From Cytophagia bacterium (GTDB lineage: Bacteria > Bacteroidota > Bacteroidia > UBA7662), in assembly GCA_009926405.1 (NCBI GenBank), contig RFOZ01000020.1, forward strand, positions 1 to 19,801: a stretch of DNA of 19,801 nucleotides, in the 5' to 3' direction. A program made the translations under genes and the position numbers. The notes beneath the pieces were generated by a model, which made no database searches, was not told the origin of the DNA, and saw only the letters and a list, made by a program, of their open reading frames with translations. Position 1 is the stretch's first letter; every line of letters begins with the position of its first letter. Positions 6,754-15,429 of the stretch are shown piece by piece.

Positions 6754-9700
6754 TTACATGTTCCGGCGATAACGGCCTCCTACATTGTACAAAGTATCAG
6801 TGATCTGTCCTAGCGAACAATACTTGACAGCCTCCATCAGAACATCAAACAAATTTTCTTGGCGTAAGGCTGCTTCCGAAAGTCGTCGGAGCCATTGGGA
6901 GGCTTCGACGGGGTAACGGCTGTGCAGGCTTTGAAGGGTTGCAATCTGGGCCTCTTTTTCGGCCTCGGTGGCACGGATGACCTCCCCGGGGATCAGGGTT
7001 GGCGAACCTTCTTTGCTCAAAAAAGTATTGACACCGATAATCGGCAGGTCACCGTTGTGTTTGAGTGTTTCGTAATGCAGCGACTCTTCCTGAATCTGAT
7101 TCCGTTGATACATGGATTCCATCGCGCCCAGAACACCCCCTCGTTCGGTGATGCGGTCAAACTCCATCATGACGGCTTCTTCAACCAGGTCTGTTAATTC
7201 TTCGATAACAAAGGACCCCTGCAAGGGATTTTGGTTAAAAGCCAGACCGAGCTCTCGGTTGATGATAAGCTGTATGGCCATCGCGCGACGCACCGATCCT
7301 TCGGTCGGAGTGGTGATTGCTTCATCAAATGCATTGGTATGCAGGGAATTGCAGTTGTCATAAATCGCATACAAGGCCTGCAAGGTGGTTCGGATATCGT
7401 TGAAATCAATTTCCTGGGCATGCAGTGAGCGGCCGGAGGTTTGGATATGGTACTTGAGCATCTGGGAGCGCTCATCGGCCCCGTATTTTTCGCGCATTGC
7501 TTTGGCCCAGATTCGGCGAGCCACCCGACCAATCACGGCGTATTCCGCATCAATCCCGTTGCTAAAGAAAAAGCTGAGGTTGGGTGCAAAACCGTTGATG
7601 TCCATCCCACGGGATAGGTAATACTCCACGTAGGTAAAACCGTTGGCCAGGGTAAAGGCCAGTTGGGTGATGGGGTTGGCACCGGCTTCGGCAATGTGGT
7701 ACCCCGAAATAGATACCGAATAAAAATTTCGGACGGCATGTTCAATAAAGTACGCTTGAACATCCCCCATCAAGCGCAACGAGAATTCGGTCGAAAAAAT
7801 GCAAGTATTTTGGGCCTGGTCTTCTTTGAGGATATCGGCTTGGACCGTGCCGCGTACTTGGGTGAGGGTTTTTTGTTTTATTCGCTGATAGTCAGTGGGA
7901 TCCAAGACGGCATCGCCCGAAATCCCCAACAGCAGAAGCCCCAGGCCGTTGTTGCCTTCGGGGAGTGTGTTGGGGGTATTTGCCTGACCCTGACCATAGG
8001 CCCGGTAAGCGGGCCAATGCTCGCTTCCGGCTTGAAGGCTTTTTAGTTTTTGACGGACGGATTCTTCCAAACCCTGCTCAGCAATGAATTTTTCGCATTG
8101 TTGATCGATGGCTGCATTCAAAAAGAAGGCTAGCAGGACCGGAGCCGGTCCGTTAATCGTCATGGATACCGAGGTGGCCGGATTGCAAAGGTCAAAACCG
8201 GAATAAAGTTTTTTGGCATCGTCCAAACAACAAATGCTGACGCCGGCGTTGCCGATTTTCCCGTAGATATCAGGACGACGATCCGGGTCGTTGCCGTACA
8301 AGGTCACCGAATCAAAAGCCGTACTTAGTCGCTTGGCCGGCATTCCCAACGACACATAGTGAAAGCGTTTGTTGGTCCGTTCGGGACCGCCTTCCCCGGC
8401 AAACATGCGGGTCGGATCTTCTTGTTCTCTTTTGAAGGGAAAGACTCCGGCGGTGTAAGGGAAGGACCCCGGTAGATTTTCCTGCCGAAACCATCGTAAC
8501 AAATCTCCGTAATTGGCGTACCGAGGCAGGCTGACCTTGGGAAGTTTGATGCCCGAAAGGGTTACCGTGTGGGTACTGACTTTGATGGCTTTGCCCCGGA
8601 CCGGGTAACTGAATTCGTCGGCCATGTAGGCATCGCGCAAAGCCGGCCAGGTTTCAATTCCCCGAATGCTGTGACCGTGTAGGCCTTCTTTGACCTTTTC
8701 CAAGGCTTTGGATAGCGATTGTTGCGTTAGGCTTGGGTTCTCTTTGGTTTCGCCTTGGTCTTGAAGGATACGGATGCTTTGTTCCAATGCGTACCATTCG
8801 TCGGCCCGTTGGGCCTGTTCTTCGGTATCGCGGTTGTAACGCCGGATGCTGTCGGTGATTTCGGAGAGGTAACGGGTCCGGGACGGGGGAATAATGTAGA
8901 TTTTTTCAGAAAGTTCCCCGTCTTGAACCCAGGGTTGACGGTCCACTTTGAACCCACAACGGGTTTCAAGCAGATTCATTAAGCGGACAAATAGGCGGTT
9001 CATGCCCGGGTCGTTGAATTGGCTGGCGATGGTGCCTTCCACCGGCATTTCCGATGCGGGGGTATCCCAAAGGTTGTGGTTGCGTTGAACCTGTTTCTTC
9101 ACATCCCGCAGTGCATCTTGACCTCCCCTTTTATCAAATTTGTTTACCGCAATCAAATCAGCAAAATCCAGCATGTCGATTTTTTCGAGCTGGGTAGCCG
9201 CTCCGTATTCCGGAGTCATAACATAGAGCGATACATCGCTGTGATCGATAATTTCGGTATCGCTTTGGCCGATGCCGGAGGTTTCCAGGAGGATCAAATC
9301 AAAGTCCGAAGCCTGTAGCAAGGTTAGTGTATCCCGAACATGCCGGCTGAGGGCCAGGTTGGATTGACGGGTTGCCAGGGAACGCATGTAGACCCGGGGA
9401 TGGTGAATGGCGTTCATACGAATTCGATCGCCCAGGAGGGCGCCCCCGGTCTTGCGTTTGGAGGGGTCCACCGAAACAACGGCCACGCGGGGTCCCACGG
9501 TGGGATCCAGCGGGTCCCCGGTTTGGGTAACAAAGCGGCGGATAACCTCGTCAACCAAGGAGGACTTGCCGGCCCCGCCGGTTCCGGTGATGCCCAGAAC
9601 GGGGGCTTTTTGGATACGCCGGTTGGTTCCGTCCGCGTTCAGGGTTTGGATAAGTTCTTCAAAAAGTTTTGGCTCGTTTTCGGCCATGGAAATGGCTCGC

Positions 9701-10212
9701 GCCAAGGCCGGGTCCGATCCTTGACGGATTTGTTCGGCCAGGGTAGGCAGGTCCTTTTGGGTTTCTTGGACAACCGCAAAATCGGATTGTTGCAACAAAT
9801 CGTTGATCATGCCTTGCAAGCCCATGGCCCGACCATCATCGGGGGAATAAATACGGTTGATTCCGTAGCGATGGAGTTCTTCGATTTCGACGGGAAGGAT
9901 GGTACCACCTCCACCCCCAAAAAGGCGAATGTCCGGGCGGCCCCGGTCCCGTAATAAATCGTAGAGGTATTTGAAAAACTCCAAATGCCCCCCCTGGTAA
10001 GAGGTGATGGCAATGGCCTGGGCGTCTTCTTGAACGGCGCAGTCCACGATTTCGGCTGCCGACCGGTTGTGCCCCAAATGGATTACTTCGGCACCGCTTT
10101 TTTGGAGGATACGGCGCATGATGTTAATGGCCGCATCGTGGCCATCAAAAAGGGAGGCTGCGGTGACGATTCGAACCGGGAACCGGGGTTGATAGACGGG
10201 AATTTCCTGCAT
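6754..10212 (-). CDS. icmF: Fused isobutyryl-CoA mutase IcmF (B12-binding domain, MeaB-like GTPase, mutase)
   Basis: An AdoCbl-dependent enzyme that interconverts isobutyryl-CoA and n-butyryl-CoA and carries its own G-protein chaperone. I chose the ATG at 10212 (1152 residues); the frame opens at a TTG 9 bp earlier. Numbered from that ATG, the B12-binding domain has DGHD (Asp23, His25) and GGGGG near 99-103. The GTPase has the Walker A GTGGAGKS at 210-217, ETSGIGQSD near 310 and NKFDK at 357-361. The mutase domain runs from about 520 to the end. Phe591 and Gln801 align with the Tyr and Arg that bind the carboxylate in methylmalonyl-CoA mutase, which marks IcmF rather than that enzyme. His839 lies in SGYHIAEAG. 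The gene is monocistronic; a TAATTTGG box (10225-10218) ends 5 bp before the ATG. Cofactor supply likely depends on the B12-uptake operon at 1418-4417. Confidence 0.95.
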   Translation of the reverse strand: MQEIPVYQPRFPVRIVTAASLFDGHDAAINIMRRILQKSGAEVIHLGHNRSAAEIVDCAVQEDAQAIAITSYQGGHLEFFKYLYDLLRDRGRPDIRLFGGGGGTILPVEIEELHRYGINRIYSPDDGRAMGLQGMINDLLQQSDFAVVQETQKDLPTLAEQIRQGSDPALARAISMAENEPKLFEELIQTLNADGTNRRIQKAPVLGITGTGGAGKSSLVDEVIRRFVTQTGDPLDPTVGPRVAVVSVDPSKRKTGGALLGDRIRMNAIHHPRVYMRSLATRQSNLALSRHVRDTLTLLQASDFDLILLETSGIGQSDTEIIDHSDVSLYVMTPEYGAATQLEKIDMLDFADLIAVNKFDKRGGQDALRDVKKQVQRNHNLWDTPASEMPVEGTIASQFNDPGMNRLFVRLMNLLETRCGFKVDRQPWVQDGELSEKIYIIPPSRTRYLSEITDSIRRYNRDTEEQAQRADEWYALEQSIRILQDQGETKENPSLTQQSLSKALEKVKEGLHGHSIRGIETWPALRDAYMADEFSYPVRGKAIKVSTHTVTLSGIKLPKVSLPRYANYGDLLRWFRQENLPGSFPYTAGVFPFKREQEDPTRMFAGEGGPERTNKRFHYVSLGMPAKRLSTAFDSVTLYGNDPDRRPDIYGKIGNAGVSICCLDDAKKLYSGFDLCNPATSVSMTINGPAPVLLAFFLNAAIDQQCEKFIAEQGLEESVRQKLKSLQAGSEHWPAYRAYGQGQANTPNTLPEGNNGLGLLLLGISGDAVLDPTDYQRIKQKTLTQVRGTVQADILKEDQAQNTCIFSTEFSLRLMGDVQAYFIEHAVRNFYSVSISGYHIAEAGANPITQLAFTLANGFTYVEYYLSRGMDINGFAPNLSFFFSNGIDAEYAVIGRVARRIWAKAMREKYGADERSQMLKYHIQTSGRSLHAQEIDFNDIRTTLQALYAIYDNCNSLHTNAFDEAITTPTEGSVRRAMAIQLIINRELGLAFNQNPLQGSFVIEELTDLVEEAVMMEFDRITERGGVLGAMESMYQRNQIQEESLHYETLKHNGDLPIIGVNTFLSKEGSPTLIPGEVIRATEAEKEAQIATLQSLHSRYPVEASQWLRRLSEAALRQENLFDVLMEAVKYCSLGQITDTLYNVGGRYRRNM

Positions 10213-10247
10213 GGCTGCCAAATTACAACATGGTTAGGGGCCGGAGG

Positions 10248-10279
10248 TTTGATAAGCCTGCTCCTAAGCCCTACTTTTG
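10248..10279 (+). promoter_or_regulatory. metG: Bacteroidota-type promoter of metG (TTTG-N20-TACTTTTG)
   Basis: TTTG (10248-10251), a 20-bp spacer and TACTTTTG (10272-10279) match the phylum's -33/-7 consensus very well. The -7 box ends only 4 bp before the GTG at 10284, so the transcript should begin at or very near the start codon. This supports the GTG and argues against the ATG at 10230, which lies upstream of the promoter. Confidence 0.6.
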
Positions 10280-10283
10280 CTCC

Positions 10284-12416
10284 GTGCCTCGCTATTTGTT
10301 AACCGCCGCCCTGCCCTATGCCAACGGGCCTGTTCACATTGGTCATTTGGCCGGATGTTACCTGCCGGCGGATGTTTATCATCGCTATTTGCGGGCCAAA
10401 GGCGAGGATGTCCTGCTGATTTGCGGTACGGATGAACACGGGGTCGCTATCACATTGCAGGCCCGCAAAGAGGGGGTCCACCCCCGGGATTTGGTGGATC
10501 GCAACCATGCCATTATTCGGGATGCCCTTCAGGGTATCGGGGTGGAATTCACTCATTTTTCTCGAACATCGGGGGCTGCCCACCACCGGGAGGCCACCGC
10601 TTTTTTTGAGGTTCTATACCGTGGGGGATTTTTGAAGGAGCATGTAACGCGACAGTTTTATGATAATTCAGCCCAGCAGTTTCTAGCCGATCGCTATTTG
10701 GTGGGAACGTGTCCTCATTGCTCTTTTGACGGGGCGTACGGGGATCAATGCGAAAAATGCGGTAGCTCTCTGAGCCCCGATGAATTGCTGCAGCCCCGTT
10801 CGGTGCTCAGCGGAACGGAACCGGTCATCCGCGAAACCAACAATTGGTTTCTTCCCATGGATGAATTGTTACAACATCCAACTTTTGTTGAATACACCAA
10901 GCGAATCCAAGGTTGGAAGTCCAATGTCCGAGGTCAATTCATGTCTTGGGTTCAACAGGGACTGCAGCCCCGAAGCATGACCAGGGACTTGGATTGGGGT
11001 GTGCCTGTTCCTTTGCAAGGTGCTGAGGGTAAGGTGCTTTATGTTTGGTTTGACGCCCCCATTGGGTATATTTCAGCGACCCGTGAATATTTTGAATCCC
11101 AAGGCGAACCGGATCGGTGGGAAGATTATTGGAAAAACCCTGATACACGATTGATTCACTTTATCGGGAAAGATAACATTGTATTTCACACTCTAATTTT
11201 CCCCATGATGCTGGCGGCACACGGTTCCTATGTGCTGCCATGGCAGGTTCCGGCGAATGAGTTTCTGAACCTCGAGGGCCGCAAAATCTCAACATCCCGT
11301 GGATGGGCCGTTTGGCTGCATGAATACCTCCAGGAAATGAGCGGCCGTGAAGATGAATTGCGTTACACCCTGTTGGCCAATTTGCCTGAAACCAAAGACG
11401 CCGATTTTTCTTGGCAGGATTTTCAAAACCGCGTGAATTCGGAATTGGTCGCCATCCTCGGCAATTTTGTCAATCGGGTGGTGGTTTTGACTCACAAATT
11501 GAACGAAGGTCGTTGCGGCCCCTTGGAGGCCATGGACCCACCCAAGGAAGGTTCGTCCGAACGAACCCTGCGCGATGGGTTGGCTCTAAGTCGTTCCGAA
11601 ATTTTGGAGGCCATGGAGCAATTCCGTTTGCGGGAGGCTTTGGCCGGTGTCATACACCTTGCTCGTTTGGGGAATCGTTACTTGGCCGAAACCGAGCCGT
11701 GGAAATTGCTCAAGACGGATTCCGAGGCGGCTTTGAAGGTTCTTCGAAGGGGTGCCGAAGTAGCAGCCGAATTATGCATTGCTTTGGCGCCCTTTTTGCC
11801 TCATGCAGCCAATCGCCTTTCAACGCAACTGAATTGGACTCCTTCGGAGGAAGAGCATAAGAACTGGTGGCAAGGGCTCGCCAAGAGCGTTTACCTTCAA
11901 ACGGGCCATCCATTGGCTCCCCCCACCCTGTTATTTACACCCATCGAAGACGCAACGATCCAAGAGCGTCTTGCCAAACTTCAAGCCATGGAATCCAATT
12001 CGACTGAATCACAGGCATCATCCCAGCCTGGTTCATCATCCCCTTCCACAACCGAAACGGGGAAGGTCCAACCTACCCAGGAACCGTCGATGGTCGCTTT
12101 CGAAGATTTTGCGGCCATGGACCTGCGCCTTGTCGAAATCCTCGATGCCAAACCCGTGGCCGGTGCCGACAAGTTATTGGAAATACGCGTTGATTTGGGC
12201 AGTGAACAGAGGACCGTGGTTTCCGGCATTGCTCAGCACTTTGCTCCGGAGGCGCTCAAGGGTTGTCAGGTTCTCATGCTGACCAACCTCGCACCCCGCA
12301 AAATCCGCGGCGTCGAGTCCAGGGGTATGCTTTTGCTAGCCCAAAACAGCGATGGCCAACTGATTTTGGTCGGTCCTCAGGGCCCCGGGACTGCACCGGG
12401 CGATCAGGTACGGTAA
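10284..12416 (+). CDS. metG: Methionyl-tRNA synthetase with C-terminal tRNA-binding domain
   Basis: Charges tRNA-Met with methionine in the cytoplasm; essential. The start is a GTG, because PRYLLTAALPYANGPVHIGH is the usual opening of the family; the in-frame ATG 54 bp upstream adds unrelated residues and precedes the likely promoter. Numbered from GTG (710 residues), the HIGH signature is at 18-21. A zinc knuckle has Cys143/146 and Cys156/159 (CPHC...CEKC). The KMSKS-loop equivalent is KISTS at 334-338, a variant I recall from this phylum. An anticodon-binding helical domain follows. A Ser/Thr/Gln-rich linker (about 570-600) leads to an EMAPII/Trbp111-like domain (about 603-710, FAAMDLRLVEI...SRGMLL) that aids dimerisation and tRNA binding. 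It is divergent from icmF and convergent with the AraC-type gene 22 bp away. Confidence 0.97.
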   Translation: MPRYLLTAALPYANGPVHIGHLAGCYLPADVYHRYLRAKGEDVLLICGTDEHGVAITLQARKEGVHPRDLVDRNHAIIRDALQGIGVEFTHFSRTSGAAHHREATAFFEVLYRGGFLKEHVTRQFYDNSAQQFLADRYLVGTCPHCSFDGAYGDQCEKCGSSLSPDELLQPRSVLSGTEPVIRETNNWFLPMDELLQHPTFVEYTKRIQGWKSNVRGQFMSWVQQGLQPRSMTRDLDWGVPVPLQGAEGKVLYVWFDAPIGYISATREYFESQGEPDRWEDYWKNPDTRLIHFIGKDNIVFHTLIFPMMLAAHGSYVLPWQVPANEFLNLEGRKISTSRGWAVWLHEYLQEMSGREDELRYTLLANLPETKDADFSWQDFQNRVNSELVAILGNFVNRVVVLTHKLNEGRCGPLEAMDPPKEGSSERTLRDGLALSRSEILEAMEQFRLREALAGVIHLARLGNRYLAETEPWKLLKTDSEAALKVLRRGAEVAAELCIALAPFLPHAANRLSTQLNWTPSEEEHKNWWQGLAKSVYLQTGHPLAPPTLLFTPIEDATIQERLAKLQAMESNSTESQASSQPGSSSPSTTETGKVQPTQEPSMVAFEDFAAMDLRLVEILDAKPVAGADKLLEIRVDLGSEQRTVVSGIAQHFAPEALKGCQVLMLTNLAPRKIRGVESRGMLLLAQNSDGQLILVGPQGPGTAPGDQVR

Positions 12417-12438
12417 GTGCAGGGGAGGATAGGCGCTG

Positions 12439-13239
12439 TTAGGTCGCTGATTTGCCTACGTTTTGGAGGTGGACATGCCGGAATTCGGTTGGCGTTTGGC
12501 CGGTTTGGGTCAAAAAGAGCGAAGCAAAGTAGGATGGGGAGCTAAATCCAGCCTCTTTGGCAATTCGTGACATGAGACAGCGACGATTTTCGGGCCAATT
12601 GCGGATCAGCTCGCAGGCTTTGCGGATTCGTTGCTGGACCAAGTAGGCTTTGGGTCCATGGCCCCAATGTTTTTGGCAAATTTGTTGCAATCGAACATTG
12701 CTGATACCGCATAACCTGGCCAAATCGGGAATATTGCAGCGAGTATCCGAGGAGTGTTCTTCTACGCAACGAGCAAATTGTTGAATAATTTGTTCTTCTG
12801 TCAAACGCGATTCTTGCATTCGCTTTTGGCGTTTGATGGTTTTGGTAGCCTGGGTGCAATGACGCAGGGCGTTGCGAATGGCTTTGATAACAACCGCGCT
12901 ATCTGGAATCCCCTGCCACGATTTATCCAGGGCTTTGGTGCGCATACGCATTGTGGTTGATGTCCCTGTTCCCTGCCATTCCAGTACCAGGGTATGCCCC
13001 TGGTCCAGGGCAACCTGAAGGGCATCGTTTACACGATTGGTTTCCAGCAGCACCACGCTGGTCATAATGGGTTCCAGCATATTGGTTTCCAAAAGAGCAA
13101 AGTCCCTGGCTCCTCCGTGTCGATGCTGCCATAACCACTGCAGCCATCCAGGTAGGTTTTTAGAAGCTCCCGTTGTTTCAGGGTTAAGGGATTCAAGCGA
13201 AGTTAGCCGGGATAATTCCAGGTATAGGAGATATTTCAT
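12439..13239 (-). CDS. AraC-family transcriptional regulator
   Basis: A 266-residue DNA-binding protein. Residues about 165-255 form the double helix-turn-helix of the AraC/XylS family: IPDLARLCGISNVRLQQICQ as the first HTH, then a linker helix (AYLVQQRIRKACELI) and the second HTH with IAKEAGFSSPSYFASLF and the conserved TGQTPTEFR end. The N-terminal 140 residues do not match a cupin sensor I can recognise and contain no clear receiver-domain phosphorylation motif; the effector is unknown. A basic stretch (KTIKRQKRMQESR, about 133-145) links the two parts. The ATG at 13239 is the only good start and lies 2 bp downstream of a perfect palindrome that could be an operator. A TTTGTA-N17-TATAAT sequence further upstream (TATAAT is the complement of 13314-13319) might drive it. 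The target genes are not evident. Confidence 0.85.
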   Translation of the reverse strand: MKYLLYLELSRLTSLESLNPETTGASKNLPGWLQWLWQHRHGGARDFALLETNMLEPIMTSVVLLETNRVNDALQVALDQGHTLVLEWQGTGTSTTMRMRTKALDKSWQGIPDSAVVIKAIRNALRHCTQATKTIKRQKRMQESRLTEEQIIQQFARCVEEHSSDTRCNIPDLARLCGISNVRLQQICQKHWGHGPKAYLVQQRIRKACELIRNWPENRRCLMSRIAKEAGFSSPSYFASLFLTQTGQTPTEFRHVHLQNVGKSAT

Positions 13240-13241
13240 AG

Positions 13242-13276
13242 AGGTAACGCGTTACCTAAAAAATTTGCGGGGTAAC
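13242..13276. promoter_or_regulatory. Palindromic operator candidate at the AraC-type gene
   Basis: AGGTAACGCGTTACCT (13242-13257) is a perfect 16-bp inverted repeat ending 2 bp before the regulator's ATG. A third half-site, GGTAAC, lies at 13271-13276. Position and symmetry fit an autoregulatory or repressor site covering the translation start. AraC proteins usually bind direct repeats, so another symmetric dimer may be the binder. The palindrome could also fold the mRNA leader. Confidence 0.45.
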
Positions 13277-13367
13277 AAAACAAAATTGAGCCAATTCCCG
13301 CGCTCATCTTAGAATTATACCCTCTACAAAAACCCCTACAAATGAAGAAACGTCCTTTAAAATTCCC

Positions 13368-14402
13368 CTAAAACATCATGTTTTGACACGCCTTGTCAAT
13401 ACATAAGTTCAAAAGTTCTTCGGTATGGTCTGGCCACGCTCTTGGTGCGGGGCTTTCGCTTTTGAGCCAATTTCGTAAATCATCGATAACGCCCGAGGTC
13501 AGGCCCAAAGAGGTTGGATGGCCCAATCGGCGCAGGGCTTCTGCATTGCAAGCCTGCTCGTATTGTTGCTTCATGGGGATCACCCATAGTTTTTTACCCA
13601 GAAAAAGAGCTTCGGCGGGGGTCTCAAAACCTGCGCCACAGAGCACAGCTTCTGCATGTTCCAGATGTTTACAAAAAAGAGTATTACTGGCCGGATGGAT
13701 GATAACGCGTCCGTACCGGGTGCTGGTTTTTTGCCTTTTGCTAAAAACAACCCAATTCCTTGAGGAATCAACCTTTTGTAAAAAAGCCACAAGCAAACGG
13801 TCCTTGTAGGCGGGGAGGTAAACCAACGCTTCCCCGGAGTCAAAGCTAGGACGGAGCATTCGAATGCCGGGTCGAATGACCGGAGCATGGATAAAGTCGT
13901 CGTATGGCTCAAAGTGCAATCCTATCGAGGCAGGGCAGGGGGCGTAGTGCTTGAACATCCATTCAGCAACATACTCCTCCAGGTTAAACCCCTTTGAACG
14001 GGGCCTGGGGGTAAGCTTGGACAAAAAGGATGCCTGGTGGCTCAATGACACCATGCGACTGTAACCTTGATGTCGTGCTGCCAGGGCGGAAACCGGCTCG
14101 AAATCATTAATCACCCAATCGTATTGATCCAAGGGAAGGGCACGGCTATCCCTCCAAAGGCGGATTGGACGCTGAATTCGCAATGTTTGGTACCAGTCAA
14201 TCCCCCCGTTTTGGCCAAAAACAAAGCCAGCGCCGTTGAATCGATAGAGAACAGGGTGTTCAACCGTGACCTGCACATCCCATCCGGATATTAGCAGGTC
14301 CAGTTCACCCCTTTTTTGCAAGGCCGGGATGAGGGCACCTGCCCGGCTAAGGTGACCGTTCCCAGTGCCTTGGACAGCGTAGAGTATTTTGATTTTACTC
14401 AA
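13368..14402 (-). CDS. Glycosyltransferase, MJ1255/GT1-like (GT-B fold)
   Basis: A 344-residue predicted glycosyltransferase. It starts at a TTG that gives MSKIKILYAVQGTGNGHLSRA, the characteristic N-terminal glycine-rich loop (GTGNGH at 12-17) of this family. The C-terminal nucleotide-sugar site is CGAGFETPAEAL at 255-266, followed by KLWVIPMKQQYEQACNA. No other Met occurs early enough to serve as start. The TTG overlaps the TGA of the preceding phosphoesterase gene as TTGA (14399-14402), implying translational coupling. The pairing with an LpxH-like enzyme suggests a role in envelope glycolipid formation, but acceptor and donor are unknown. The protein has no membrane segment. The gap to the downstream regulator gene is 128 bp and carries that gene's upstream signals. 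Confidence 0.85.
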   Translation of the reverse strand: MSKIKILYAVQGTGNGHLSRAGALIPALQKRGELDLLISGWDVQVTVEHPVLYRFNGAGFVFGQNGGIDWYQTLRIQRPIRLWRDSRALPLDQYDWVINDFEPVSALAARHQGYSRMVSLSHQASFLSKLTPRPRSKGFNLEEYVAEWMFKHYAPCPASIGLHFEPYDDFIHAPVIRPGIRMLRPSFDSGEALVYLPAYKDRLLVAFLQKVDSSRNWVVFSKRQKTSTRYGRVIIHPASNTLFCKHLEHAEAVLCGAGFETPAEALFLGKKLWVIPMKQQYEQACNAEALRRLGHPTSLGLTSGVIDDLRNWLKSESPAPRAWPDHTEELLNLCIDKACQNMMF

Positions 14403-15307
14403 GGAGTTCCAAGGCGTGTTGAGGTTGAAACCGTGGCCAACGAAAAAATTTCTTCGAGAAGGGGGTGGGGAACAGCGTTGGGGATGGTTGACATGGGGGG
14501 GTCATCGGAAGCGGTGTCGGTGATCTGTTGAATTTCGTCTGGTCGGGCAGCGTAACGGTGCAAAGTCCATTGCCCCAGGTGGTATTCCAGGGCGGTCAGG
14601 TTTTCGATCCAATCTCCAGAATTCAGGTAGGTGACTGTTCGGGCATCTTGGCCTGGTGGTGGCGGGGCGGAAGAGGTCATCGTTTTGATGACGGGTTGAT
14701 GGATATGCCCGCAAATGACATAATCGTAGCCTCTCTCAATGGCCAAATCAGCGGCAATTTGTTCAAAATCCGAGATAAAACTGACGGCGGTTTTGACCCC
14801 GTCTTTGATTCGTTTGGACAAGCTGATTTTGTCCCGGCCAAGCTTTTCAAGAACCTGGTTGACAAGGCGATTGAGGACAATTAAAAGGTCGTATCCGTGG
14901 CCTCCTAAGCGGGCTAGCCACTTGGAATACTGCATGCTAACATCAAAAACATCTCCGTGAAAAAACCAAGCCTTGCGCCCGTCGATTTCCAGAACCAACT
15001 TATCGCGCAGGTAAAGGTTGCCCATACGATAATCGCTGAATTTTCTTAGCATTTCGTCGTGATTTCCGGTGAGGTAATAGACGGGAACGCCTTGCTCAGC
15101 AAATTTTAATAACTTTCGAATCACCTGCATGTGGGATGCCGGCCAATACCGCTTTTTGAATTGCCAAATATCGACGATATCCCCGTTCAACACCAGTGTT
15201 CCCGGCTGTACCTGATCCAGGTAGCGGAGAAGTTCCTTCCCGTGGCATCCATAGGTTCCCAGGTGCAAATCCGATAAAACCAGCAGGTCAATCATGCGCT
15301 TTCCCAT
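14399..15307 (-). CDS. LpxH-like metallophosphoesterase (UDP-2,3-diacylglucosamine diphosphatase family)
   Basis: A calcineurin-like phosphoesterase, 302 residues from the ATG at 15307. That start gives MGKRMIDLLVLSDLHLGTYG, the usual family opening; ATG 15295 is an alternative, and the frame itself opens at a TTG at 15346. Metal-binding motifs are in order: SDLHLG (Asp13, His15), NGDIVD (Asp43), GNHD (82-85 region), HGD (His117) and GHIHQP (His201, His203). It is longer than E. coli LpxH because of a helical insert (about 135-185) and a Pro/Ser/Thr-rich C-terminal tail. By family it hydrolyses UDP-diacylglucosamine to lipid X in lipid A synthesis, but many Bacteroidota carry several paralogues, so the exact substrate is uncertain. 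It is first in a coupled pair with the glycosyltransferase and divergent from an acyltransferase gene. Confidence 0.85.
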   Translation of the reverse strand: MGKRMIDLLVLSDLHLGTYGCHGKELLRYLDQVQPGTLVLNGDIVDIWQFKKRYWPASHMQVIRKLLKFAEQGVPVYYLTGNHDEMLRKFSDYRMGNLYLRDKLVLEIDGRKAWFFHGDVFDVSMQYSKWLARLGGHGYDLLIVLNRLVNQVLEKLGRDKISLSKRIKDGVKTAVSFISDFEQIAADLAIERGYDYVICGHIHQPVIKTMTSSAPPPPGQDARTVTYLNSGDWIENLTALEYHLGQWTLHRYAARPDEIQQITDTASDDPPMSTIPNAVPHPLLEEIFSLATVSTSTRLGTP

Positions 15308-15429
15308 CGTGTCTAGACTGTGAACGCAGCGAAATTCGCAATTCAATGTAAATACAACATGAATTTTGGTCTTTGGACCCGGTTTGTATGCTATTTTGGG
15401 GGTGTGAATAAGGCTAAAAATGCTCGTTG

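Noticed and set aside
9340..9954. 204-codon open frame on the + strand
   Set aside because: It lies wholly opposite the B12-binding and GTPase region of icmF, whose motifs are unambiguous; its composition is that of an antisense shadow.
6754..10212. Methylmalonyl-CoA mutase call
   Set aside because: The internal MeaB-like GTPase between the B12 domain and the mutase domain, and Phe/Gln instead of Tyr/Arg, point to IcmF.
10230..10283. N-terminal extension of metG from the ATG at 10230
   Set aside because: The added 18 residues do not resemble the family, and the likely promoter -7 box lies downstream of that ATG.
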